A stretch of 8,485 bases of DNA from an uncultured Peptococcaceae bacterium (GTDB taxonomy: Bacteria; Bacillota; Desulfitobacteriia; Desulfitobacteriales; Syntrophobotulaceae): the NCBI GenBank assembly GCA_937892995.1, contig CALBJS010000074.1, positions 1-8,485 of the forward strand. The letters run 5' to 3'. Within the stretch, counting starts at the first letter, position 1; each line of letters starts with the position of its first letter. This document shows positions 1 through 7,007 of the stretch, piece by piece. The notes under the pieces are model-generated. The model saw only the letters and a list, made by a program, of their open reading frames with translations. It had not been told where the DNA came from and did no database searches. Position numbers and translations under genes: made by a program.

Positions 1-2
1 AG

Positions 3-218
3 GTAATAAAAGAAATGCGCGTGCCCGTGGGCAAGGAAAAGAAGTTTACTACAGCTGGCTTTGGAGATGAGACTCAAGGGTTCTCCTTTATCACTTCCAG
101 CTCAGGCAAAAAACCCCAGACTACCTCCTTGAAATTACCTAACGGGAATCTTAGTCTAAACATTTATGATACTTATTCTACCGGCATAGTGAACCGCTAT
201 GTCAGTGACATCTTATAA
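3..218 (+). CDS. N-terminal visible fragment of the split vWA protein
   Basis: This reading frame is open from the window edge, so the ATG at 15 need not be the real start; the bases before it (GGTAATAAAAGAA) contain no good ribosome binding site at proper spacing. The fragment of roughly 71 codons is rich in Ser, Thr and Gly with alternating hydrophobic residues (for example LKLPNGNLSLNIYDTY), typical of a beta-sandwich, but I recognise no named family. It ends at TAA (216-218), overlapping by 20 bases the next segment, which continues in the frame shifted by one base. No signal peptide or membrane segment is visible, but the true N-terminus is outside the window. It is most likely the upstream part of the same protein as the next two segments. 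The less likely alternative is the tail of a separate gene. Confidence 0.5.
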   Translation, partial: VIKEMRVPVGKEKKFTTAGFGDETQGFSFITSSSGKKPQTTSLKLPNGNLSLNIYDTYSTGIVNRYVSDIL

Positions 219-1257
219 TTTTTCATCTGAAAAAACAACAGAATTTATCATCGACGACCTGCCGCAAGGGGAAGGATCTCTGACCTGGGAATTTTCTTGG
301 GAAATAGATAGTAAGCCTACTGAGTTTTCCTTCTTATTGGAAGAATTGCAGGAACTTCCTCCGGTAAAGCAAGGAGATGAATTAGGTGCTCTTAAAGTAT
401 GCGGGGTTCCCTTCGGCAGTGCTATCGTGGAACCGCAAAAGGGTGTCGAATTCACCCATGCTGATGGCTTTTCTCTGGAGGGTGATATTACCCCTGAAGG
501 AGATACTCTCTTCTGGCTCCCTGCCGGCCTATGGAATGTAGTCCTAACAGAAACTTCAGCAGGGCTTGTGAACAGTAAGACAAGATTTGTCCCAGTCAGT
601 ACGGGCGAAACAACCATCCTCACCTTGCCAAACTCCTTAAAAAGTGCCTATTCTAATTTAAATAATATTTTTGCCGACCCGGAAGACATTACCGGCAGTA
701 TAGAAATCCTGGAAGCAAAAGATTCCGGCAACCAAGCCACAATTTCGATGCTGGTAAACGACCCCCAAAAGCGGGATGTCTTCCCCACGAAGGAGAACAC
801 CGTCATCACCGAAGGGGGTAAACAGGTAGAGATTACTAATATTACCCGTCAGGTTACCCCACCAAGCATTGTCCTAGTCCTGGATTCCTCCGGCTCGATG
901 AAAAAAGAAATGACGGCTACCATAGAAGCAGCCAAAAAATTTGTTACCGGCCTACCTGATAAAACCTTTATTAGGGTAATCGATTTTGATTCCAGCGTTA
1001 AGGTACTGAAAGGCGAAACCAAAGAAGCCGTGGTAAACAGTCTTTCTTCTGTAAAAGCGGAAGGATCTACGGTGCTCTTCGATGCAACCCTGGAGGGACT
1101 GCGTCTCCTGGAAAATAAAGACCGGCCGGCTTTGGTAGTCTTTGCCGATGGTGCGGATTCCAGCCTTGACGGTCAAGGAGTAGGTAGTAAAGCAAGCAAG
1201 GAGGATGTCCTGGAAGCGATCCGCGAGGCTCAAATTCCGGTCCCGAACTTCTGGTAA
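199..1257 (+). CDS. Middle fragment of the split protein: PEGA-like segment plus truncated vWA domain
   Basis: This 352-codon segment carries the diagnostic part of the protein. Residues about 65-145 look like a PEGA- or carboxypeptidase-regulatory-like beta domain (LFWLPAGLWNVVL, then a V-x-TGETT turn). Residues about 195-220 (TVITEGGKQVEITNI) resemble the linker often found before vWA domains. The vWA domain starts near residue 222: hydrophobic strand IVLVLD, then the MIDAS motif DSSGS (D229, S231, S233), T291 in GSTVLFDAT, and D317 in VVFADGADSS. All three MIDAS elements are present, so metal binding looks possible. The domain stops at IPV-PNFW, where families normally continue with a strand such as YTIGLG and a closing helix, so the fold is incomplete. 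The ATG at 199 has no ribosome binding site and this frame is open only from 193, which argues against an independent start. Confidence 0.6.
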   Translation: MSVTSYNFSSEKTTEFIIDDLPQGEGSLTWEFSWEIDSKPTEFSFLLEELQELPPVKQGDELGALKVCGVPFGSAIVEPQKGVEFTHADGFSLEGDITPEGDTLFWLPAGLWNVVLTETSAGLVNSKTRFVPVSTGETTILTLPNSLKSAYSNLNNIFADPEDITGSIEILEAKDSGNQATISMLVNDPQKRDVFPTKENTVITEGGKQVEITNITRQVTPPSIVLVLDSSGSMKKEMTATIEAAKKFVTGLPDKTFIRVIDFDSSVKVLKGETKEAVVNSLSSVKAEGSTVLFDATLEGLRLLENKDRPALVVFADGADSSLDGQGVGSKASKEDVLEAIREAQIPVPNFW

Positions 1258-1493
1258 GCAAGAACGACCATCAGGTACTTGATAATGATTTTGAAGCCCG
1301 CCTAAATGAAGCAGTCCAAAAAGAGATCCTAAAATTTCAGGCTCGTAAGTCCGCCGCGGGATCTCCAGTCAACATCCCAAGGGTAACTTTAAATCAGGGT
1401 GACGGAAAAAATAGTATCCCCGCTCCTCCGATTACTACCAGTGGCTCCCAAAAATTAAAATCTGTCACTACTGTCGAAAACTTTAAAAACAGT

Positions 1494-3497
1494 ATGGAAG
1501 CCTTACACTGGTTGCCGAGTAAGGATACTGCCGGGTACTACCGCTATTCTCCTGAAGCAGTCTTAACCCAGGGTTGGGGAACTGAGTGGGATCTGGCGAA
1601 CCTCGCAATGGGCCTGCTCGCCAAAAGCGGCTGTAACCCCAAATTCAGAACCATTGCCCTTACGACAGAAGGAAAACAAGAATTAAAGAAACTACCTGAT
1701 TCTCAAGAGGAAGCAAAAGGGCTGGGCCCCGGAAAATTGACTGAAAAAATCTCCGGATTCTTCTCCGGATTATTCGCTAAAAAAAGCCCTCCAGAAGAAG
1801 CAGAAAAATTACCAGGTATGCAAGAAGAAGTGCAAAACCAGACGGACATTGAAGAAGAACCGGAAGTGCTGATAGATACTCAAGAAGAAGACCTGACAGT
1901 TGTTCAAGGTGGATTGCCAAGTACGATTCCGGGTATTTCCTACCAAAACCAGGAAGGTGAAAACAAGCTGTTTGTAATCCCCTTCATGAAGGATATTTCC
2001 GAATTGGAAGGTCTGGTTTATATCCCCTCCCAACAAGATTCAATAAAGTTCAATCCTGTTCGGGCTACTATTCGAATCTCTGCCAAAGCTGAATCCGGTG
2101 GACTCTTATTCCAAGATACCGCATCAGATATAGCCGATGCCCTTGGCGGGGGCGATGGAGAAGCCGCAAAATCTTATGACTATATTCCTTTACTGGAAAA
2201 GGAAATTTCCTTGCCCTCTCTAAGCCTTGATGCCATAGAAGTCGGCTATCTCGAAGCCGGCACAGGTAAAGGAAAACGTTATACGGCTGTTCTCAGCACC
2301 ACCGAAGGAATAGAGGCCGGAACCGGAATTATCGACAGTGGAGAGAATCCTCTACTTGGCATTAGCATTGAAGTTGTCCTGCCAAGCGGGACCTTTAGCC
2401 ATGAAAGCCCTTTAAGCGACGGTGAGGCTCCGAATAAGCTCTACCATAGCATAGCTATTAATCTTCCAGACTTACCCGAAGATTCCGTAAAGATTTTAGA
2501 AAATGCTTCCGACAAAGCGTATAAAGCCGCCGAAAACCCGGATTCCCTTTCTGCTCTTAAATGGTATGGGCGGAACATTCTTAATCGTTCTATTGCCGCT
2601 CAGACCACTTTTGACGCCGAACAAAGAAAGAATCTGAATATAATTCTGGGACGCACCGATAAAGAACGCTGTCTTGTGCTCACATCCCGGATGGGAAAAG
2701 ACAATAAGCTGTACTCCACTATGGATCTTTTACAAGCGATTAACCAAGTTCATAATGGTGATAAGTCTATCCAAGCCAGCTACAATATTGTTGCAGGTCT
2801 CTTTGCCTCCTCTTTAGAGAGTGCGGCTCTGACCGGAGACAATAAGGCAGGCTATTTGGAACTGTGGTCCAAGACCCCCAAGGACACTTCCCTGGTTTTA
2901 ATCCTCAATGATGAGGAGCGGGAACAAACTCTCGCCGAGATGCAAAAAGCAGGACATTATCCATTCCGCCTGCTGGACAGAGTTGCCAACAGCGATATGG
3001 TAATTCTCGTCCCTGATAAGCCCGGAGAATATAATGGCCAGAAACGTTGGGCTTGGCTGGAAATTGATCCGGAAACCTATGCAACCATCTCGGTTATCGA
3101 TACAGGGGAACATGCCGGTATGGCCAGCTATGCCATGTCGCTCATGCCCAGCAAGGATGATTACGGACAATACATCGTAGGTGCTTTAATCGGAGTAGAT
3201 GTGGCCGTATGGGCCGTCTGTTCCTCATCCCTGAAACTGGACGATTATAAAGAAATCCTGAAGGATGCCAAAGCTACAGCGGAAGCTGTTGCAAATAATC
3301 TGGACTATGTGATGCAAGCTTATTCTACTGCCCGCGACAAAGAATTTTCCATGAGTGCCGGCGGTAAAGGATTCCCGCTCAGTGTTGGGGCTTCCATAGG
3401 GAAGGATGGCTTCAAAGTAAAAGCAAGCCAATCTTTTGTTAGCTTTACGGAAGGTTTTAAAGATGGAGTAAAAATTTATTTCTCCTTGGCCAAATAA
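1494..3497 (+). CDS. C-terminal fragment of the split protein; possible degenerate transglutaminase-like segment
   Basis: A 667-codon stretch from the first ATG, but the frame is open from 1191 and gives sensible protein from about 1245 (an amphipathic helix including NDFEARLNEAVQKEI), so 1494 is probably not a true start; no ribosome binding site precedes it. Residues about 25-57 (GWGTEWDLANLAMGLLAKSG, then a basic strand) resemble the core helix of transglutaminase-like domains, with Glu where the nucleophilic Cys is normally placed; I regard this as tentative and probably inactive. Residues about 95-140 form a Glu-rich, low-complexity linker. Residues about 518-535 (WAWLEIDPETYATISVI) resemble the dipeptide-rich strand pair seen in transglutaminase-associated proteins. 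A single hydrophobic stretch at about 559-577 might contact membrane but is short. The final 90 residues contain a helix and Gly/Ser-rich strands. No family was recognised with confidence. Confidence 0.6.
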   Translation: MEALHWLPSKDTAGYYRYSPEAVLTQGWGTEWDLANLAMGLLAKSGCNPKFRTIALTTEGKQELKKLPDSQEEAKGLGPGKLTEKISGFFSGLFAKKSPPEEAEKLPGMQEEVQNQTDIEEEPEVLIDTQEEDLTVVQGGLPSTIPGISYQNQEGENKLFVIPFMKDISELEGLVYIPSQQDSIKFNPVRATIRISAKAESGGLLFQDTASDIADALGGGDGEAAKSYDYIPLLEKEISLPSLSLDAIEVGYLEAGTGKGKRYTAVLSTTEGIEAGTGIIDSGENPLLGISIEVVLPSGTFSHESPLSDGEAPNKLYHSIAINLPDLPEDSVKILENASDKAYKAAENPDSLSALKWYGRNILNRSIAAQTTFDAEQRKNLNIILGRTDKERCLVLTSRMGKDNKLYSTMDLLQAINQVHNGDKSIQASYNIVAGLFASSLESAALTGDNKAGYLELWSKTPKDTSLVLILNDEEREQTLAEMQKAGHYPFRLLDRVANSDMVILVPDKPGEYNGQKRWAWLEIDPETYATISVIDTGEHAGMASYAMSLMPSKDDYGQYIVGALIGVDVAVWAVCSSSLKLDDYKEILKDAKATAEAVANNLDYVMQAYSTARDKEFSMSAGGKGFPLSVGASIGKDGFKVKASQSFVSFTEGFKDGVKIYFSLAK

Positions 3498-3499
3498 GA

Positions 3500-3515
3500 A
3501 CTGGTAAAAACCAGT
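3500..3515 (+). other. Small stem-loop just after the vWA gene
   Basis: ACTGGT, AAAA, ACCAGT forms a 6-bp stem with a 4-base loop starting two bases after the stop codon. No T-tract follows, so it is not a convincing terminator; it could be a weak processing or stability element between the two plus-strand genes. A second small dyad, GTAAG-N5-CTTAC, lies at 3537-3551. Confidence 0.25.
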
Positions 3516-3591
3516 AGTAAATAGCCCCCAAAAATAGTAAGATAACCTTACAAATAACAATAGCATTTTTAGAAGAAGGAAGTGGAGATTT

Positions 3592-4053
3592 ATGGCTTTT
3601 CTAAACAAAATAGGGAAGAAAATAGGTAATGTAGCCGGTTCAGCCGCCGATAAGGCTAAAGACCTGGCTGAAATTACCAAACTCAACTCTGCTATTTCCT
3701 CCGAGGAAAAGCAAATCCAACAAAATTATTTAGAGATCGGAAAATTAATCTTTGAACATGATAAAGACAACCCCAACAGTCCGGCAGCGGAACTATGCCG
3801 TAAAATCCTTGCTTCCCAACAAAAAATCGAAGAACTTAGGCAAAAGATTACAGAGATTAAGGAAGATAAGGAAGATGAAGAACAAGCCGTTCCTATCGAA
3901 GTTGGGGCTCCAGTAGTTCCTGATGCTGAGCCGCAACAAACTGCGGATACAAATAACGCAGCGGAGAATCTCTGCAAGAATTGCGGAACTGAAAATCCCG
4001 AAAACAGCAAATTTTGCCTGAACTGTGGTAGTCCGATGGTCGTACGGGAATAA
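3592..4053 (+). CDS. Helical/coiled-coil protein with C-terminal zinc ribbon
   Basis: This intact 153-residue gene starts at ATG 3592 behind an AGAAGGAAG/GTGGAG purine run (3571-3587). Residues 1-30 form a basic amphipathic stretch (MAFLNKIGKKIGNVAG). Residues 30-57 and 67-97 are strongly helical with heptad-like spacing and probably make a coiled coil. Residues 98-125 are an acidic, Pro/Ala-rich linker. The C-terminus is a classic short zinc ribbon, C128-x2-C131-x10-C142-x2-C145, in CKNCGTENPENSKFCLNCG; the cysteines are expected to bind one zinc. Such ribbons are common in clostridial proteins of unknown function and do not imply DNA binding. There is no signal peptide, so it is likely cytoplasmic, possibly peripheral to membrane through the N-terminal helix. 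It lies 94 bases after the vWA gene on the same strand and is probably co-transcribed, so a partner role is reasonable but unproven. Confidence 0.85.
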   Translation: MAFLNKIGKKIGNVAGSAADKAKDLAEITKLNSAISSEEKQIQQNYLEIGKLIFEHDKDNPNSPAAELCRKILASQQKIEELRQKITEIKEDKEDEEQAVPIEVGAPVVPDAEPQQTADTNNAAENLCKNCGTENPENSKFCLNCGSPMVVRE

Positions 4054-4056
4054 GGT

Positions 4057-4112
4057 ATATCTAATAGAAACAGACATCCGTTAATTAACGGATGTCTGTT
4101 TCTATTAGATAT
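4057..4112. terminator. Perfect 56-bp palindrome between convergent genes; likely terminator
   Basis: Arms 4057-4084 and 4085-4112 are exact reverse complements over all 28 bases, with the centre in TTAATTAA. It starts three bases after the zinc-ribbon stop codon and ends nine bases before the zapA stop codon. On the plus strand it is followed by CATTTTCTCTT, a weak T-rich run; on the minus strand no T-run follows. It can therefore act as a terminator for the plus-strand genes and perhaps for both directions by strong hairpin formation. Confidence 0.7.
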
Positions 4113-4121
4113 CATTTTCTC

Positions 4122-4403
4122 TTAAGCGTCATTTTCCCCCAGCATAGCCATGACGGTTCTTTGTTCCTCTTTAAGCTTAGCAAGTTCGTCAGTAAGGTTA
4201 AGAGCCACTAGGGTAGCAACTTGATGGGCAGCAAGCCGTGGAAATTTCGTAGCGATATCCTGCATCCTTTTATCTAAATCGCCTGCCAGACCTTTTATAT
4301 ATTCCTCGGTTCCTTTTCCCCTGACAACATACAGTTCTCCGAAAATCTGGACCGATACTTTCTGCTCTTCTTGTTTCACACTCTTCCCTCGCTCTCGTGC
4401 CAT
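4122..4403 (-). CDS. zapA: Cell division protein ZapA
   Basis: ZapA is a small cytoplasmic protein that binds FtsZ and promotes bundling of its filaments in the division ring. The 93-residue product matches the family in length and layout: an N-terminal beta hairpin (VSVQIFGELYVVRGKG, about residues 16-31), the helix containing EEYIKGLAGDLDKRM, the conserved stretch ATKFPRLAAHQVATLVALNL (about 51-70), and a C-terminal charged coiled-coil helix used for dimerisation. It follows pheT by 24 bases on the same strand and is probably co-transcribed with it; pheT-zapA linkage is common in Firmicutes. The start is uncertain. ATG 4403 has only a weak site (AAAGACGG), whereas GTG at 4379 has GAGGG six bases upstream and would give an 85-residue protein, near the usual ZapA size. 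Confidence 0.92.
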   Translation of the reverse strand: MARERGKSVKQEEQKVSVQIFGELYVVRGKGTEEYIKGLAGDLDKRMQDIATKFPRLAAHQVATLVALNLTDELAKLKEEQRTVMAMLGENDA

Positions 4404-4427
4404 TAAGCCGTCTTTTGTAGTTATAGG

Positions 4428-6839
4428 TTATTTTCGCCACTCTGCTCCAAATTCCTTCTGTATTTCTGTAAGAATATTGGAATTCAAAGCATTCACCTCT
4501 TCGTCTTTCAAGGTTCTTTTCTCAGATTGGTACCTCATGGTAATGGCCAGACTTTTATGCCCCTGCGGAACCGGTTGACCCTGATAGACGTCGAAGATTT
4601 CTACTTCTTTAAGGAGTTCGCCTCCTAGTTCGTATACCTTTTTCTTAATATTCTCCGCCGGTATGTCTAGGGGGACGACCACAGCGAAATCCCGCTGGAT
4701 AGCTGGGAAACGGGGATAGGATCTGGCAATAATAACGGGATTAGAATTATTAAATAATGTAGCAAAATCAATCTCGAAAAGTACCGGCCTCTGAAGGCCC
4801 CATTCTTCATCCAGTTGGGGATAGATCTCTCCGATAATTCCAAGGGATTCGCCATTTAAAAATATTTCCGCAGACCTTCCAGGGTGAAGTAGCGCTTTAT
4901 ATTTACTATCCGTGATTCTGCGGTATTCGAATTCTACCCCGCTTTCCTTAGCAATTTCACTTAAAATTCCTTTAGCATAGAAAAAGTCATATTTCACTTG
5001 AGGAACGATCCAGTGCCGTTTGCTACCACCCTGAGTTATCCCGGCAACCTTTAAAATCTCCTTGGGTAACTCTTTCAAAGGAAGATTATCGGGTAAATAG
5101 ACATTGCCTATCTCAAAGAGAAGCAAATCCGTATTACGTCTAGCATTATTACGAGAGGCAATCTCTAAAAGACCTGGTAGTAGAGAAGTCCGCATAGTTC
5201 CTAGCTCTTCTCGTAGAGGATTGAGTAAGGGGATATTTCGTCCCTGTACTCCCCAGATATCGTCATTTTCTTTCTTAACAAAAGAGTATGATAATGCCTC
5301 GTTCATCCCCATTTTTATTAATAATCTCCTTAACTTTAAGCGGAAAACCTGCTCCGAAGTTCTTTTACCTTGGGTCTGACTCCCTTGGGGTAAAGTAGTA
5401 GGGATTCTATCATAGCCAATGACTCTGGCAACTTCTTCGATCATATCTTCTTCGATCTTTAGATCTTGTCGATAAGAGGGGATATCCACCACAAAATACC
5501 CGTCTTGCTCTTGCTCATACTCAAAATCTAAGGCCTCCAAGACTTTCTCAATCTCTTGACCCGAATATTCAACACCTAAAATCCGATTGACTCTGTCCCG
5601 AGAAACTTTAATCTGAACCGGTTGGGGAAGGTGGGCTACTTTTTCTGTGAAGGACATCGGGACTCCTGCCTCTAATTCGAGTAATAGCTCTGCCACTCGA
5701 CCTAGAGTGGGTACTGTCCAGTAAGGATTAACTCCTTTTTCGAAACGACTAGAAGATTCAGAACGTAACCCTAGCTTTCGACTGGTACGACGGATGCTTG
5801 ACCCCAGAAAATGGGCTGATTCAAAAAGAATACGGGTGGTTTCTCCAGTTACTTCGCTCTCTAGTCCTCCCATTACTCCAGCGATAGCTACAGGCCCGTT
5901 ATCATCGGCAATGACAAGCATGTCTCTATCCAGTTTCCTCTTCATGCCGTCAAGACTGACGATCTTCTCACCCTCCTGGGCTAATCTAACCCGTACTGTG
6001 CCCTTAAGCCTATCTCTGTCAAAGGCATGAAGGGGTTGACCCATTTCCAACATACAATAATTAGATATGTCTACAATGTTATTTATCGGTCGAATTCCAG
6101 CAGTTCTTAGCCTGTTTTGCATCCAGAGCGGAGATGGCTCAATAACCACATCCTCAACCAATAAAGCTGCATACCTCCAAGAAAATTCCGGATTTTCTAT
6201 CTCAACCTTCTGTCTTACATCTTCAGGCCAAGAAGGTATTTCGCCCATTGCCCACTCCGGTACCGAAGCTTTTAAGCCTAAAAGGGTGCCTACCTCCCGA
6301 GCCACATTAATCATGGATAAACAATCCGGTCTGTTAGGATAAAGTTCAAGTTCCAAGACATGGTCATCAAGCCCTAGATACTCTTCAATTTGGACACCAA
6401 CCGGTGCGTCCGGTGACAATATCAAGATTCCACCTTTGCTTCGTTCCGAACCTACAGCTTCTATTTCTAATTCCTTATCAGAACAAAGCATACCGAAAGA
6501 TTTAACCCCTCTTAGTTTAGCAGGTTTGATTTTTTTACCGCCGGGAAGTATTGCACCAGGGATAGCGACGGGAATCTTATCCCCCTTGAGAATATTGTTT
6601 GCTCCTGTTACGATAGTTAGTTCTTCGGAACCCATGTTTACTATACAGATCTGAAGTTTCTCGGCATCCGGATGAGCCTTGATCTCTGTAATCTCACCTA
6701 TGATTACATCTTTAAATCCCTTATTCAGGGCCTCGACCCCTTCAACTTCAATGCCCCCACGGGTAAGAATCTCGGCCAGTTCTTCCGCTGGAACATCGAT
6801 GTTTATATATTGTTTTAACCATTCCATACTGACTCTCAT
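4428..6839 (-). CDS. pheT: Phenylalanine--tRNA ligase beta subunit
   Basis: PheT pairs with PheS in the cytoplasmic alpha2beta2 enzyme that charges tRNA-Phe; the beta subunit binds tRNA and edits misacylated Tyr-tRNA. The 803-residue product is full length for the bacterial family. Domains in order: N-terminal part beginning MRVSMEWLKQYI; OB-fold tRNA-binding domain at about 40-153 (HPDAEKLQICIVNMG, VTGANN); B3/B4 editing domain at about 215-385 (RPINNIVDISNY, GQPLHAFD, GVMGG); B5 domain at about 405-480; catalytic-like core at about 490-690; and FDX-ACB anticodon-binding domain at about 709-802 (YPRFPAIQRDFAVVV). I chose ATG 6839 over the in-frame ATG at 6858-6860 because GGGAGGG lies seven bases before it and family members begin at this MRVSMEW. 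It lies 162 bases downstream of pheS, with a candidate internal promoter in the gap. Confidence 0.97.
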   Translation of the reverse strand: MRVSMEWLKQYINIDVPAEELAEILTRGGIEVEGVEALNKGFKDVIIGEITEIKAHPDAEKLQICIVNMGSEELTIVTGANNILKGDKIPVAIPGAILPGGKKIKPAKLRGVKSFGMLCSDKELEIEAVGSERSKGGILILSPDAPVGVQIEEYLGLDDHVLELELYPNRPDCLSMINVAREVGTLLGLKASVPEWAMGEIPSWPEDVRQKVEIENPEFSWRYAALLVEDVVIEPSPLWMQNRLRTAGIRPINNIVDISNYCMLEMGQPLHAFDRDRLKGTVRVRLAQEGEKIVSLDGMKRKLDRDMLVIADDNGPVAIAGVMGGLESEVTGETTRILFESAHFLGSSIRRTSRKLGLRSESSSRFEKGVNPYWTVPTLGRVAELLLELEAGVPMSFTEKVAHLPQPVQIKVSRDRVNRILGVEYSGQEIEKVLEALDFEYEQEQDGYFVVDIPSYRQDLKIEEDMIEEVARVIGYDRIPTTLPQGSQTQGKRTSEQVFRLKLRRLLIKMGMNEALSYSFVKKENDDIWGVQGRNIPLLNPLREELGTMRTSLLPGLLEIASRNNARRNTDLLLFEIGNVYLPDNLPLKELPKEILKVAGITQGGSKRHWIVPQVKYDFFYAKGILSEIAKESGVEFEYRRITDSKYKALLHPGRSAEIFLNGESLGIIGEIYPQLDEEWGLQRPVLFEIDFATLFNNSNPVIIARSYPRFPAIQRDFAVVVPLDIPAENIKKKVYELGGELLKEVEIFDVYQGQPVPQGHKSLAITMRYQSEKRTLKDEEVNALNSNILTEIQKEFGAEWRK

Positions 6840-6846
6840 TAGCGAA

Positions 6847-6853
6847 CCCTCCC
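6847..6853 (-). promoter_or_regulatory. Ribosome binding site deciding the pheT start
   Basis: Minus-strand GGGAGGG lies seven bases upstream of ATG 6839. It sits inside the seven-codon extension that would be added if translation began at the upstream in-frame ATG (first base at 6860), so it argues strongly for the shorter PheT. Confidence 0.8.
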
Positions 6854-6873
6854 AAAACATTTCGAAATTTTTA

Positions 6874-6914
6874 CAGTTTGTAACTAAGAATTATTCAGTT
6901 GACAACTAAGAATT
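6874..6914 (-). repeat. Two 19-bp imperfect direct repeats containing AGTT-N3-AACT dyads
   Basis: The segments 6874-6892 and 6896-6914 are identical at 16 of 19 bases, with a 22-base period (about two helical turns). The three differing bases are the centre of a dyad: AGTTTGTAACT at 6875-6885 and AGTTGACAACT at 6897-6907 on the plus strand, so both half-sites are conserved and only the spacer varies. One dyad overlaps the candidate -35 box and the other the candidate -10 box. This looks like a paired operator, by inference. Confidence 0.45.
6877..6905 (-). promoter_or_regulatory. Candidate sigma-A promoter for pheT-zapA
   Basis: On the minus strand TTGTCA (6900-6905, 5/6 to TTGACA) is followed by exactly 17 bases and TACAAA (6877-6882, 4/6 to TATAAT). 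Transcription would start near 6870, leaving a leader of about 30 bases before the pheT ATG with its ribosome binding site intact. It lies in the AT-rich pheS-pheT gap, where chance matches are common, so this is a candidate only. Confidence 0.4.
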
Positions 6915-6989
6915 GCTTATCCCATAAATATCAAGAAACTAAAATGAATCCGTAAAAATAAGTTTCTTTAGTGAAAAATGAGATTAGTT

Positions 6990-7007
6990 TTTTAGCAGAG
7001 GCTAAAA
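6990..7007 (-). other. Stem-loop overlapping the pheS stop codon
   Basis: TTTTAGC, a 4-base loop and GCTAAAA form a perfect 7-bp stem that includes the pheS stop codon. On the transcribed (minus) strand the stem is followed by AACTAATC rather than a T-run, so it is unlikely to terminate strongly. It might reduce read-through or protect the pheS 3' end. Confidence 0.3.

Larger units (their letters stand above)
1..3497 (+). pseudogene. Large vWA-domain protein gene, 5'-partial, split by two frame changes
   Basis: Three consecutive plus-strand open segments read as one protein of about 1160 visible residues. The first is open from the window edge and ends at 218; the second covers 193-1257; the third is open from 1191 to 3497. 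Neither internal ATG (199, 1494) has a purine-rich ribosome binding site upstream, and protein sense continues across both joins, so I infer a single ancestral gene with a net +1 change near 193-218 and a net -1 change near 1240-1257. Visible order: beta-rich N-terminal part, PEGA-like beta segment, vWA domain with a MIDAS metal site, a possible degenerate transglutaminase-like segment, an acidic linker and a long unrecognised C-terminal region. vWA domains usually bind protein partners through a divalent metal. The frame changes could be genuine decay or sequencing/assembly errors; long intact stretches argue for recent damage or error. The function is unknown. Confidence 0.7.

Noticed and set aside
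213..623. Minus-strand open frame of 136 codons opposite the vWA gene
   Set aside because: It lies wholly antisense to a better coding frame, has no ribosome binding site or recognisable protein features, and is rich in Ser/Pro typical of a shadow frame.
193..1257. Programmed ribosomal frameshifting to join the vWA segments
   Set aside because: No slippery heptamer, prfB-like CTT-TGA context or following pseudoknot is evident at either site, and the second site also lacks expected domain sequence.
3225..4115. Minus-strand open frames opposite the vWA C-terminus and the zinc-ribbon gene
   Set aside because: They are antisense to the intact zinc-ribbon gene, whose CxxC pairs and start site clearly identify the coding strand; the antisense products are Ser/Leu/Phe-rich without motifs.
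6990..7007. Intrinsic terminator after pheS
   Set aside because: The 7-bp stem is AT-rich and followed by an A-rich rather than T-rich stretch on the transcribed strand.
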